Shown here one piece after another: positions 27,502 through 36,956 of a DNA stretch of 64,000 nt. A model generated the notes under the pieces. That model saw only the letters and a list, made by a program, of their open reading frames with translations. It searched no databases and had not been told where the DNA came from. The DNA is taken from positions 44,438 through 108,437 of the forward strand of contig NZ_QGTG01000014.1 in assembly GCF_003182155.1 (NCBI RefSeq). Reading direction: 5' to 3'. Source of the stretch: Chitinophaga sp. S165 (GTDB lineage: Bacteria > Bacteroidota > Bacteroidia > Chitinophagales > Chitinophagaceae). How positions within the stretch are numbered: position 1 is the first letter of the stretch; the number at the start of each line of letters is the position of its first letter. The translations under genes were made by a program, and so were the position numbers.

Positions 27502-28637
27502 TAATGATTATAAATCTGTTTTAATTGCTTATCCAGGTCTTCGCCACGCAAACTTCTTGCAATGATCTTTCCATTGGGATCTATCAGGAAGTTCTGTGGT
27601 ATGCCCCGGATGCCATAAAGCGGAACGACTATACTATTCCAATATTTGAGATCGGATACATGTGTCCATGTAAGCCCGTCTTTATATATGGCCTTCAGCC
27701 ATTGTTTCCGGCCGTTCTCATTATCCAGCGATACACTGAGTATCTCAAACCCTTTTTCATGATACTGCTTGTAGGCTTTTACAATATTGGGATTGTCTGC
27801 CCTGCAAGGCCCGCACCAACTGGCCCAGAAATCCAGCAGCACATATTTGCCCCGGAAGGAAGATAGCTTTACCGGATTGCCCGAAGTATCTGGAAGCGAA
27901 AAATCCGGCGCTTCTTTTCCAACCACCGTTTTGATGTCAAAGGCTTCTTTTGTGGCAAGTTCTTGAGCAAAGGCTTGCGCATCAGCCGTTGCTTTGAGCT
28001 CCGGCGACAGTAATTCATAAAGCTCATTTATTCTTGCGGTTTCTTTGGCGTCTATCTCTTTTGCATATCGTTTCAATGCATAGAATGATACCGGAGATGC
28101 CGGATTTGATCTGATAAAGGCGCTATATGTTACCTCCGGTTTTTCCTGTTGCAACGCCTTCAGCTGCTGCTGTAATTTGATGACTTCCTTTTCTTTACCA
28201 AACCCTTTTGCTGCATTCAGCTTTTCTTCCAGTAGTGCGATTCTTGCATTGTAGCGCTTCGCCGTTTCATTCATTTGCCTATATTGCTGCATCGCAACCG
28301 AACCGGTAACAGTGATATTGGAAAAGGATCCGGTATGTGTCACTTCGAAACATTCTGCGCTTAAGAAGAGGGGAGCCATGCCTGCCAACCGCAGGGACGT
28401 GCGATCATACATGAACAAACTGGCTTCCCCTCCTTGTGAAGCCCCCTTCAACAAGTAAGTGTGATCTTCTTTTACATGCGCGGTATCGTTTATCATTCGT
28501 CCGTCTTTAACGAAAGATAACGAGATAATATCGGCATCTACATGCAACAGCCGCCCCCTGATCTCAAAACTATCCTTCTGCTGGGCATGTAATATCCCGG
28601 GCGTTGCGTATAGCAATAGCCAAAACAATTTCTTCAT
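27501..28637 (-). CDS. DUF4369-TlpA-like thioredoxin-fold disulfide reductase, exported
   Basis: A periplasmic 378-residue protein with signal peptide MKKLFWLLLYATPGILHAQQ, an N-terminal DUF4369-type beta domain (about 22-115), a helical linker, and a C-terminal TlpA/AhpC-TSA thioredoxin domain (from about 240). The redox motif is WCGPC in VLLDFWASWCGPCRADNP, and the cis-Pro loop is GIRGIPQNFLIDPNGKI. Such proteins reduce or exchange disulfides. It is paralogous to the next gene upstream, with which it shares domain order. It sits between a SusD gene and a peptidase gene, hinting at reduction of disulfides in a peptide substrate before cleavage. Confidence 0.94.
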   Translation of the reverse strand: MKKLFWLLLYATPGILHAQQKDSFEIRGRLLHVDADIISLSFVKDGRMINDTAHVKEDHTYLLKGASQGGEASLFMYDRTSLRLAGMAPLFLSAECFEVTHTGSFSNITVTGSVAMQQYRQMNETAKRYNARIALLEEKLNAAKGFGKEKEVIKLQQQLKALQQEKPEVTYSAFIRSNPASPVSFYALKRYAKEIDAKETARINELYELLSPELKATADAQAFAQELATKEAFDIKTVVGKEAPDFSLPDTSGNPVKLSSFRGKYVLLDFWASWCGPCRADNPNIVKAYKQYHEKGFEILSVSLDNENGRKQWLKAIYKDGLTWTHVSDLKYWNSIVVPLYGIRGIPQNFLIDPNGKIIARSLRGEDLDKQLKQIYNH

Positions 28638-28650
28638 TGTTGCTGATGAT

Positions 28651-29844
28651 TTACTTTAATACTTCTGCTAATTTTTGATGTAGGGCTTCACCACGCAGAT
28701 TCTTCGCTATGATCACCCCGTTAGGATCTATCAGAAAATTCTGTGGAATAGATGTAACACCGTATAGCCTGGCAGATTCACTTTCAAAGCCATTCAGCTC
28801 TGACACCTGCACCCAGGGCAAACCATCCTTTTCAATCGCCCGTTTCCAGGCATCTTCCTGACTGGCTGCATCGAGAGATACGCCCAATATATCAAAGCCC
28901 TTGTCTTTAAAACGCTGATAGGCGCTTAATACATTTGGATTTTCTGCCCGGCAGGGCCCACACCAGCTAGCCCAAAAGTCGACCAGTACATATTTCCCAC
29001 GATAGGAAGAGAGACTTACAGGACGTCCATTCACATCCTTTTCAGTGAAGTCGCTGGCTGTTGTGCCGGTACTGGTCAATGCTTCCGCCTGTGCTTTCTT
29101 CAGTTGTGCGGCCCTCTTTTTTTCAAGTGTCACGCTTGCGTTACTTAATACATATGTCCGGGCGCCCGGTGGCAATATGTTCAGCAAGCTGTCATCGGCT
29201 GAAGCTGATGAATTAGAGCTGATCAGCATTACCATCAATTTAGGCGCGATCTGCGAAGATGGGTGCGTTTTCACAAAATTGGTAAAACATTCATTCATTA
29301 AAGTCATCGCCTCTCCCATCATTTGACTGACCACCATTTGCACGGTGGGATTAGTTTTTGCCTCTTCTGATGTTGCGATCGTACGCAGGCTATCAATGAA
29401 CGGCATCGCTTTTTTTATGGCCTCACGGTAGTCAAGTTCCGCTTTTGCGCCGTCCCCCGAAACAATGTTATGCTTGAATTTCTTGTTCAATAGCACGTGT
29501 ATCGTACCTCCCGTTACATGCACATCTGCGCGGTCTATGAAGACCATTCCCCGACCATCAGTTTGAGGAACAACACCCGCAAGTTGCATCTCTGTCAGTC
29601 CGGTCACATTTCCTGAAAAGCGGAACTTACCATTCTTTACAGTAGTACTGTCGCTCAGAGATAACTCCCGGCCATTTTCACCGACTTTCTTCTCCATATA
29701 GAGATAAACTTTCGGTGGCATCACAGCAAAATTTCTGATCGTTCCGTCAATTACAAACTCCTTTTTATCTGTTTGAGCAGTGACTGGCTGCAACATGTAC
29801 AGGCATGCAAAGGTCATTGTAATAAAAAAATTACATAATTTCAT
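28651..29844 (-). CDS. DUF4369-TlpA-like thioredoxin-fold disulfide reductase, exported (paralogue)
   Basis: A 397-residue protein with the same layout as its downstream neighbour: signal peptide ending in MLQPVTAQT, a DUF4369-type domain (IDGTIRNFAVMPPKVYLYME), a Lys/Ala-rich helical linker, and a TlpA-type thioredoxin domain with WCGPC in VLVDFWASWCGPCRAENP and cis-Pro in GVTSIPQNFLIDPNGVI. The gap to the next gene is 13 bp and to the SusD gene upstream 21 bp. The pair probably arose by duplication within the operon. The two may act on different partners, but the sequence does not say which. Confidence 0.94.
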   Translation of the reverse strand: MKLCNFFITMTFACLYMLQPVTAQTDKKEFVIDGTIRNFAVMPPKVYLYMEKKVGENGRELSLSDSTTVKNGKFRFSGNVTGLTEMQLAGVVPQTDGRGMVFIDRADVHVTGGTIHVLLNKKFKHNIVSGDGAKAELDYREAIKKAMPFIDSLRTIATSEEAKTNPTVQMVVSQMMGEAMTLMNECFTNFVKTHPSSQIAPKLMVMLISSNSSASADDSLLNILPPGARTYVLSNASVTLEKKRAAQLKKAQAEALTSTGTTASDFTEKDVNGRPVSLSSYRGKYVLVDFWASWCGPCRAENPNVLSAYQRFKDKGFDILGVSLDAASQEDAWKRAIEKDGLPWVQVSELNGFESESARLYGVTSIPQNFLIDPNGVIIAKNLRGEALHQKLAEVLK

Positions 29845-29865
29845 AATGTTCTTATTGGTTGGTGT

Positions 29866-31332
29866 TTATTGGTATCCTGCGGTTTGTACAAGGTTAGGAT
29901 TAGCAAAAATGTCGTCCACTGGTATCGGCCACCACTGCATATAAGGTTGCCAGCTGGTTCCCCCCTTCATCGGAGTAAGTACAACCATGAGATCATTAAG
30001 CTTCTCTGTTCTACGCAGATCAAACATGCGGTGACCATTTTCGGCGAATAATTCTGTACGGCGTTCCTTTGCAATAGCATTTTGCATTTCTGCGCTGCTG
30101 GAAGCAGTGGTACCTGGCAATCCGGCGCGTGTCCTTATTGCATCAAGATCGGATTGTGCACTGCCAGCCCCGACGACTCGCCCTAACTGTGCACGTGCCT
30201 CTGCACGTATGAGGTATTGTTCAGCGAGCCTTAATACAACAATATATTCTACATCGTTAATTCTTGTTTTATACTTGTCGGGAAACCTATAGCGAATGGT
30301 TGTATCTGTTATAGAGGTAGCTAAGCGTGTCCAGCTTGTAAAGCGGTTATCACCGGGTTCAAAAGTACTGACCAGGTCATTGCTCATCGCTACCTGCACG
30401 CCATTTGCGGGAAAAGCAGGCACTGTAGCAGCCATACCGTTATTGTACGCCTCATAGTCCCTTGCAAAAGATCCTGCTACCGGTGCAAATGCGCAGATGG
30501 TCTCTTTACTCCCTTTCAGAAAGACTTCAGCAAGCGCAGGTAACTGGTAAAGACTGTTGCCTATCACAGCGCTGGCCTGTATTTCCGCATTCGTCCAGTC
30601 TTTATTATACAGATACACACGGGCCAATAAAGCAGTAGCTGCGGCCTTATTAGGCCTTCCACGGTCCACAGTCTCCTGACCATTACCTCCTTTATAGCTG
30701 TCGCTTAAGAGGCTTTGTGCCTGCAACAGGTCTTTGATGATCTGCGCATAAACGTCCTGTACCTTCGACCGTGAAGCAGTATTGTTTACACGGTAATCGG
30801 AAGTTGTAGCCAGCACACAATCCCCAAACAGGTTCACCAGGTAAAAATGCAGCAATGCGCGCATGAAATAAGCCTCCCCCAGCCACTGGCTCTTATATCT
30901 AACTGTCGCCTCAGAAGCACTGCTCACCCCTTCGATAGCCAGGTTAATACTATACATCAGCTTATAAATAGATGCCCAGGTACCGCCTGTGTTAGCTGCC
31001 TGCACAGCATTTTGATAATAAATCCGTTCGGTGGCGGTAGGCAATCCTATACTTTGTAACTCATCTGAATAGATGCCTGTGTAATAACCTATGCCTTTCC
31101 CGTCAAATATATTATTGATACCACCCGAACCTCCTGCCAGTGAAGAGTATACATTATTAATGACGGCCGCACAGGACTTATCCGTAGTAAATGCAGCTTC
31201 TCCTGCAATAACGTCCAGTGGTAGTGGCATATCAAGGTACTTTTTACAGCCACCCAGTAATATGCCGAGACAGACCATATAAATAGCGTATTTGCGAAAA
31301 ATGATATGATGATGGATACGTTTCATGATCAT
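29866..31332 (-). CDS. SusD-like outer-membrane lipoprotein (RagB/SusD family)
   Basis: A 488-residue surface ligand-binding lipoprotein paired with the STN-type SusC gene 5 bp upstream. The signal region YAIYMVCLGILLGGCKKYLD has a clear lipobox (LGGC). SusD landmarks are the helical core (QWLGEAYFMRALLHFYLVNLFG), the C-terminal EYIVVLRLAEQYLIRAEARA, AIAKERRTELFAENGHRMFD and a WWPIPVDDIFANPNL end. With neighbouring redox and peptidase genes instead of glycoside hydrolases, the ligand may be a peptide or other non-glycan compound. Confidence 0.95.
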   Translation of the reverse strand: MIMKRIHHHIIFRKYAIYMVCLGILLGGCKKYLDMPLPLDVIAGEAAFTTDKSCAAVINNVYSSLAGGSGGINNIFDGKGIGYYTGIYSDELQSIGLPTATERIYYQNAVQAANTGGTWASIYKLMYSINLAIEGVSSASEATVRYKSQWLGEAYFMRALLHFYLVNLFGDCVLATTSDYRVNNTASRSKVQDVYAQIIKDLLQAQSLLSDSYKGGNGQETVDRGRPNKAAATALLARVYLYNKDWTNAEIQASAVIGNSLYQLPALAEVFLKGSKETICAFAPVAGSFARDYEAYNNGMAATVPAFPANGVQVAMSNDLVSTFEPGDNRFTSWTRLATSITDTTIRYRFPDKYKTRINDVEYIVVLRLAEQYLIRAEARAQLGRVVGAGSAQSDLDAIRTRAGLPGTTASSSAEMQNAIAKERRTELFAENGHRMFDLRRTEKLNDLMVVLTPMKGGTSWQPYMQWWPIPVDDIFANPNLVQTAGYQ

Positions 31333-31337
31333 TAATT

Positions 31338-34300
31338 TTACAGGGTGATATTAAGGCCTGCCGTGAATTTTTTTAGAGGCGCCATACCAGCGCCCAGGTT
31401 ATCGGGATCGAGGTCTTTATACTTGGAGATAGTTAGCAGGTTGGTTCCGGATGCAAAAATACTCAGATTGCCAATACGCTTTTTAAACAGCGATGACGGT
31501 AAATTGTAATTGATATTCAGACTGCTTAATCTGGCAAATCGTGTGCTGCTGTAAGCTCCGCTGCTGTTAAAAAAATTATACTGCTGTAGCGCCGCTATCA
31601 GACTTTGGCTTGCCCGTTGCACATTGGTCTGATCACCTGGTTTTTGCCAGCGGTTCAATGCATACTCTGAAGGATTGACATTGAATACACCTGCCGACAA
31701 TGATTGCGACCCCTGCATATTGCGTCCTATCCTGTCCACAAATGTTATCACAAAGTTCACAGAAAGCCCTTTGTAAGAAACGGTATTAAGCATACTGCCA
31801 AAATATTTAGGCGCCAGATCCATCAATGCTGTCCGGTCTTTGGGATCTCTTAAGGCGCCTCCCGAAGCAAAGTTCCACTGCCCTTTCACGCCATCTTTAT
31901 AAAAAGCGTAATAACCGTTTTCCGGGTCTACCCCCGCATAGTCAAATACCTTTATTGTCTGAACAGATTTACCGACAACCAGGTTAATATTCGTAAGCAC
32001 CTGGCCGGTTGGATAAGCTACCAGGGTGTTCTTATTCACTGAGAAAGTAATAGTGCTTTTCCAGGTAAAATTCCTGGATCTGATGTTGGTAGTGTTTAGT
32101 GTAATGTCATAGCCACGGTTCACGATCACGGCACCTGAGTTAATAGGCAAACCAGTAGACCCCGTGGTGCTGGCAACTGGTAGTGCGACCAGTTGGTTCT
32201 CACTCCGGTTTTTATAGTGGGCAACATCTAACCCTATACGCCCATTAAGGAACTCAACGCTCAGAGCCAGTTCTTTCTTCAATATCCTTTCCCAATGCAG
32301 GTCCGGATTATACAGTTTGGTAGGAAAAAGGGATACACCACCCTGATAGGCCGTACCATTACTAAATGTATTAAGATAACTATATTCAGGAATGGCATCG
32401 CCGCCTGTACGGCCGATGCTGCCTCTGACCTTTGCAAAGTTCACCACTGGCAGTACACCTTTAAACCAATTTTCACTACTGATGATCCACGCTGCACCTA
32501 TAGAACCGAATTTACCATACCTGTGACGCGGCCCGAATTTGCTGGAACCGTCGTAACGCCCGTTCAGGTTCAGGATGTATTTGTCCGCCCAGTTATAGTT
32601 CACTATACTGAAATAAGACAGGCTCCGGCCTGGCGTTTGTGTATAGGAAGTAGTCAGATTATTGACCGCTGAGAAAGTGGGATTGACCAGCAGATCATCA
32701 CTCAGGAAATCAAACCCGTTAGTGCTTTGATTATAAGATAATTTATTCACCAGCGTACTACCTACAGTTGCCGTCAGCTTTCCACTACGTCCCAATCTGA
32801 ACTGATAATTGATATTAGGGTCCAGGTTCCAGGTACGTACTGTATACAGGTTAAGACTACCCCTTGTGATATAATTAGTAGAAGGGTCAAAGTAGGTAGA
32901 AGGATAACCGAGGTTTTGCCGGCCTGTCAGCATATTAAACCCGACAACAGCCCTAAACGTAAGTCCCTTAACAGGCATATACTTAAATTCTGTTGTAGAG
33001 ATCAGGTTGTTGGTTTGATTTCTGGTGATGGATTTGAAATCCTTGAAGTCGTTTCCACTGGCGCCAGGTTCCCAGTTGAGATTACCGTCCGGCAGGAAAA
33101 TAGGAGGTGCATTAGGTGCCAGTAGGACCGCATTTGTAAAGTCAACCGGCAGCATATCATTCAATGTAGAAGTATAAGCACCTGATAAGGACAAATATAC
33201 TTTCCCGCTGGGAGAGGTTGTGTTCAGATTTAAATTAACTCCACCAGACTTATAAGCACCTGTATTTCTTTGAATACTTTGTTGCTCATTGTAATTACCG
33301 GCTAACAGATAGTTGACGTTTCCAACACCTCCGCTGTAAGAAACATTAAACATGCTGGTCTTACCGGAAGCTCCCGCTACAATATCCATCCAGTTGGTAT
33401 TCCTGTCGAGCGGCCAGGTACCGTTCAGATCCAGATCACCTGGACCAGGAGTGGCATTATCATTTTTAAAGGCCTCACGGCGCAACATTAAATACTGATC
33501 AAGATTAAGCAAACGTGGAGACTGTCCCCTTACAGAAACTCCTGTTTGTGCATTGATGTTCAGCACCGGCTTACCACCTTTCCCTTTTTTTGTTGTAATA
33601 AGCACTACACCGTATCCTCCCCTGGACCCATAGATCGCAGTGGCGTCTGCATCTGTCAAGACATCTATACTTTCAATCATAGCCGGATTCAGGTAATCCA
33701 GTGCGTTTCCTCCTTTTAGCAGCAGATTGGTATTAGAGGCATAAATAAATGGCAGTCCGCCTGATGGATAAGGCACCCCGTCTACAATGTAAAGCGGTTG
33801 CGTACTTGTCAGCACCGTGCTTTTACCACGAATGGTAACGTCTATCGGTGTTCCCGGCTGGCCCGTACGCTGCTCTATGAACATGCCGGGAACGCGTCCT
33901 TTTAACGCTTCCAGTACATTTACAACAGGATTCCTGGCAATCTCCTCCGCTTTAATAGTAGAGATAGTACCTGTGCTGAGACGACGGGTGGTGATCCCAT
34001 AAGCCAATACCTGCACTTCGTCCAGGCGGGAATGCGACGGCTTCAGTGCCATGATCACATAAGTACCGGGTTTTACTTCCCTGCTTTCATACCCCATATA
34101 AGAAATAATGAGCACATCATCTGGTTTGGCATCGATCTGGAAACGACCTACACCATTGGTAGTGGTACCGTTCAAAGTGCCTTTTATTTTGACAGATGCC
34201 CCTACGAGCGGTTCCCCGGTAGTATCCGTTACTATCCCCTTTACAAGCAAACGGGTCGCCTCTACCGGCGTTACTTCCAATGAAGGAGAGAGCTGTACCG

Positions 34301-34727
34301 GAGGCTGAACCACTTTCCTCGAAAGGATGATCGTCTTCTCCCTGATCAGGAAAGTGATCGGCTGATCTTTTAAGATCATTTCCAGCAACTCCTTCAGCGG
34401 AGTATTATAAGCAGTGACAGATACCGGTTTTGTATCGGTGAGAACATCCTGGTTATAGAACACAACATAATCGGATTGTTTTTTTATGGCAGCAAACACC
34501 TTTTTAAGCGGCGCATCTTTCATCGTCAGCGTAATAGACTGCGCTCTGCTGCTTGCACGAACCTGTAGCAGAAAGAATATTAACAGAATAATCGTCAGTT
34601 TCATAACTAATACGATTTTGGTTAAAGGCAGCGGGAACAGCGGCCATGGATCCGGCGTTCTGTTGCATGACACAATCATGGAATGGCCTGGCATAGGGAT
34701 CCCGCGACCAATAGCATTTTTTTGCAT
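31338..34727 (-). CDS. SusC-like TonB-dependent transporter with STN signalling domain
   Basis: A 1129-residue outer-membrane transporter. It differs from the SusC at 21209 in having an STN (secretin/TonB N-terminal) domain at about residues 65-125 (PLKKVFAAIKKQSDYVVFYN, PLKELLEMILKDQPITFLI), which contacts a FecR-type anti-sigma factor. Next come a carboxypeptidase-like domain (VKGIVTDTTGEPLVGASVKI), a TonB box region (LDEVQVLAYG), a plug (PLYIVDGVPYPSGGLPF, ATAIYGSRGGYGVVLITTKK) and a barrel. The clear signal peptide starts at Met42 (plus coordinate 34604), preceded by a 41-residue basic and Pro-rich extension, so the true start is either 34727 or 34604. The FecR and sigma genes lie directly upstream. 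Confidence 0.96.
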   Translation of the reverse strand: MQKNAIGRGIPMPGHSMIVSCNRTPDPWPLFPLPLTKIVLVMKLTIILLIFFLLQVRASSRAQSITLTMKDAPLKKVFAAIKKQSDYVVFYNQDVLTDTKPVSVTAYNTPLKELLEMILKDQPITFLIREKTIILSRKVVQPPVQLSPSLEVTPVEATRLLVKGIVTDTTGEPLVGASVKIKGTLNGTTTNGVGRFQIDAKPDDVLIISYMGYESREVKPGTYVIMALKPSHSRLDEVQVLAYGITTRRLSTGTISTIKAEEIARNPVVNVLEALKGRVPGMFIEQRTGQPGTPIDVTIRGKSTVLTSTQPLYIVDGVPYPSGGLPFIYASNTNLLLKGGNALDYLNPAMIESIDVLTDADATAIYGSRGGYGVVLITTKKGKGGKPVLNINAQTGVSVRGQSPRLLNLDQYLMLRREAFKNDNATPGPGDLDLNGTWPLDRNTNWMDIVAGASGKTSMFNVSYSGGVGNVNYLLAGNYNEQQSIQRNTGAYKSGGVNLNLNTTSPSGKVYLSLSGAYTSTLNDMLPVDFTNAVLLAPNAPPIFLPDGNLNWEPGASGNDFKDFKSITRNQTNNLISTTEFKYMPVKGLTFRAVVGFNMLTGRQNLGYPSTYFDPSTNYITRGSLNLYTVRTWNLDPNINYQFRLGRSGKLTATVGSTLVNKLSYNQSTNGFDFLSDDLLVNPTFSAVNNLTTSYTQTPGRSLSYFSIVNYNWADKYILNLNGRYDGSSKFGPRHRYGKFGSIGAAWIISSENWFKGVLPVVNFAKVRGSIGRTGGDAIPEYSYLNTFSNGTAYQGGVSLFPTKLYNPDLHWERILKKELALSVEFLNGRIGLDVAHYKNRSENQLVALPVASTTGSTGLPINSGAVIVNRGYDITLNTTNIRSRNFTWKSTITFSVNKNTLVAYPTGQVLTNINLVVGKSVQTIKVFDYAGVDPENGYYAFYKDGVKGQWNFASGGALRDPKDRTALMDLAPKYFGSMLNTVSYKGLSVNFVITFVDRIGRNMQGSQSLSAGVFNVNPSEYALNRWQKPGDQTNVQRASQSLIAALQQYNFFNSSGAYSSTRFARLSSLNINYNLPSSLFKKRIGNLSIFASGTNLLTISKYKDLDPDNLGAGMAPLKKFTAGLNITL

Positions 34728-34802
34728 AAATTGCGTTGTTTGGTTGATTAAGAATTAACATTACTCCAATAGTGTTCAGGAAAAACTCAACCAGGCTTTA
34801 GG

Positions 34803-34835
34803 ACCGGAGGTGCTGCGAACACCCCCGGTTTTTTT
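34803..34835 (+). terminator. Hairpin with plus-strand T-run upstream of the STN-SusC gene
   Basis: Arms 34803-34812 and 34820-34829 pair over 10 bp with one mismatch, followed by seven T on the plus strand. The neighbouring genes all run on the minus strand. It would therefore stop antisense transcription, or act as a hairpin in the SusC 5' leader. The remainder of the 34728-34967 gap shows no gene. Confidence 0.4.
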
Positions 34836-34967
34836 AATGGTTGACATTGCTTATACGTAGCTAGTTTCCAGCCTCCTTATGGGCAATACATATCCCCATG
34901 GCCCATATACATGGTACTGACCATTAGTCTTTATTGCATTAAATAGGACTGGTGTATGTTTACTGTT

Positions 34968-36167
34968 CTATTTCGTAACGATCAGTTTTCGTCCGCCCTC
35001 CAATCTAAAGTGTACTTCTGTTTTTTCCAGGATGACCAACAGGTCCTGCAGGTTGATATTCTTATTTAGTTCGCCTCCGAAACGGATATCCGGAATGCCT
35101 TTTTCATATACTATATCGATGTCGTACCATCGTTCCAGCTGTTTCATAACTTCCTCCAGCGTAGCACCGTCAAAATTGAACACGCCATGCCGCCATGCCA
35201 TTACCTTCTCTATATCAGGATCTTTAACTAGTGTCAGTTGTTGTGTTGTATTATCCTGTTGTCCTACCCTGGCCTGTTGCCCGGGTTGCAGAATGATCTT
35301 TTCATTGCCCTGTTTTACCCTTACTGAACCTTCCAGTAAGGTTGTTTGCAGGCTTCTTTCATTGAGATACGCATTCACATTAAAATGCGTGCCTAATACC
35401 TCTATTTCTGTTTGTCCGTTCACACTCACACGGAATGGTTTTTCCGCTAATGATGCCACTTCAAAGTAAGCTTCCCCTGTTACTTCTACCCTTCGCTCTC
35501 CTCCGGAAAAAACTGTCGGATACCGCAAAGAGGATGCTGCATTCAGCCAGACGTCCGTTCCATCAGGTAGTTTTACTTTAAACTGCCCTCCTCGCGGCGT
35601 CGTCAGCGTATTGTACCTGAGCGGCTCGTTATTGTTCTTTACAACATATACAATTTGTCCGCCGCTTTGTTGTACCGTTGCTCCACCCTGTTGCAACACC
35701 TGCCTGCCTGCACTATCCAGCGTCACGGTAGACCCGTCTGCCAGTTTCAATGTAGCTTTATTGCTGGCTGGTGAGATATCTTTCAATGTTGCCGCAGCCA
35801 TATGTTGTACCGGTTTACGATGTAGCAGGTAATAAGCTCCCGCTGCGACGAACAGCACAACTGCTGCTGCCACTGCCATCCGGCGCCACCTATACAGCGG
35901 ACGTATTGGTCTAGACGGCGTCTCAATGTCCCGCGTCTCCATTTCCCTGTCCACACTAACAATACTGCTCCGTAACACCTCCAGCCTGTCCGGGGAAAGA
36001 CGCGCCGTTCCCCCGGCAAACTGTGCTTCTTCTATCATCTCCCGGAGTATGCGCCTGCTCTCAGCTTCATTTTCAGGAAGCGATAGCAGTTCCAGGAGCG
36101 CTTTATGATCAGCAGCGCTGATGGATCCTTCTTTCCATGCTTCATAAAGTTCTTTTATCGATCGCAT
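34968..36167 (-). CDS. FecR-type anti-sigma factor
   Basis: A 399-residue inner-membrane protein that holds the adjacent ECF sigma factor and releases it on a signal from the STN domain of the SusC transporter. The cytosolic N-terminus (about 1-90, including LYEAWKEGSISAADHKALLE) is followed by one membrane segment (MAVAAAVVLFVAAGAYYLL). The periplasmic FecR domain is YNTLTTPRGGQFKVKLPDGT, then VWLNAASSLRYP and VTGEAYFEVA. A C-terminal DUF4974-type domain ends in LVILEKTEVHFRLEGGRKLI. It lies 70 bp after the sigma gene and before the SusC gene it should control. Confidence 0.96.
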   Translation of the reverse strand: MRSIKELYEAWKEGSISAADHKALLELLSLPENEAESRRILREMIEEAQFAGGTARLSPDRLEVLRSSIVSVDREMETRDIETPSRPIRPLYRWRRMAVAAAVVLFVAAGAYYLLHRKPVQHMAAATLKDISPASNKATLKLADGSTVTLDSAGRQVLQQGGATVQQSGGQIVYVVKNNNEPLRYNTLTTPRGGQFKVKLPDGTDVWLNAASSLRYPTVFSGGERRVEVTGEAYFEVASLAEKPFRVSVNGQTEIEVLGTHFNVNAYLNERSLQTTLLEGSVRVKQGNEKIILQPGQQARVGQQDNTTQQLTLVKDPDIEKVMAWRHGVFNFDGATLEEVMKQLERWYDIDIVYEKGIPDIRFGGELNKNINLQDLLVILEKTEVHFRLEGGRKLIVTK

Positions 36168-36237
36168 GCCTTACGTTGTTGTGAAATGACTTTCTTTGTA
36201 TATAAGACGATATATAAATCCTGTTTGGGGGAGGGTG

Positions 36238-36834
36238 CTAAAAAAAATTTTTCAGCAACGAAGAAATAACTAAAAAAGAGAAGGTGTCAAGACGGCTCAT
36301 GCAGTAAGCCCGGATATGCCGCATTGCCTGTTCAAGGTGGCTTTTAACCGTTTCCGGTGATATATTCATCAGCTTCGCCGTTTCCTCCCTGCTATAGCCC
36401 TCCTTTTTAAGATGAGTGAAAACCGTCTGCTGCCGTGGACTAAGTCGTACAAAAGCTTGTTCCAACAACTCCTCATAGTCGGTTGCTTCTCTCGCACCGG
36501 CATTGTCAGGCAGGTGCAGCTCCTTTTGCCATTGCTGACGTTGTGCGCTTTCTCTATTGTGCTTGCGGATCAGATCATACACCTTATTGGTCGTAATAGA
36601 GACCAGCCAGGAACGGAAGCTGTCAATACCGGCAAGACTGCTGCGAGATAACCATACTTTCAGGAAAACCTCCTGCACAACGTCTTCCGCCAGCCAGGGA
36701 TCCTGCAGTAACCGCATCACAGTACCGTATGCAGCAGGGTGATATTGTTCCATAAGCCGGCCAAAAGCCAGTTCATCGCCTGCAGCTACCTGCAGCAATA
36801 ATTCCTTCTCATCATATAAGTGACTGGACATCAA
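36238..36834 (-). CDS. ECF-type RNA polymerase sigma factor (FecI-like)
   Basis: A 198-residue sigma-70-family protein that directs RNA polymerase to its target promoters when released by FecR. Region 2 is at about residues 20-90 (LMEQYHPAAYGTVMRLLQDP, DVVQEVFLKVWLSRSSL, SFRSWLVSITTNKVYDLIRK). Region 4 is at about 125-180 (LSPRQQTVFTHLKKEGYSRE, then ETAKLMNISPETVKSHLEQA). It belongs to the Bacteroidota SusCD-linked ECF group by context: sigma, FecR, STN-SusC and SusD in order on one strand. A hydrophobic tail (FSFLVISSLLKNFF) follows region 4, as often seen in this group. Confidence 0.95.
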   Translation of the reverse strand: MMSSHLYDEKELLLQVAAGDELAFGRLMEQYHPAAYGTVMRLLQDPWLAEDVVQEVFLKVWLSRSSLAGIDSFRSWLVSITTNKVYDLIRKHNRESAQRQQWQKELHLPDNAGAREATDYEELLEQAFVRLSPRQQTVFTHLKKEGYSREETAKLMNISPETVKSHLEQAMRHIRAYCMSRLDTFSFLVISSLLKNFF

Positions 36835-36880
36835 TACAAAAATATGATATAATTAAACATCTCCGCAAAGACAGGCACGC

Positions 36881-36923
36881 AAAAAAGGGACAAATTATCA
36901 CAAGTATAATCTATCCCTTTTTT
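36881..36923 (-). terminator. Terminator of the SDR gene
   Basis: AAAAAAGGGA (36881-36890) and TCCCTTTTTT (36914-36923) form the outer stem, with an inner ATTAT/ATAAT pairing. The minus strand ends in a T-run. It lies 33 bp after the stop of the SDR gene and upstream of the sigma factor start. It could also work on the plus strand. Confidence 0.75.
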
Positions 36924-36956
36924 ACTCAGTACTTATATTGCGTTACAGGCCCGCTA

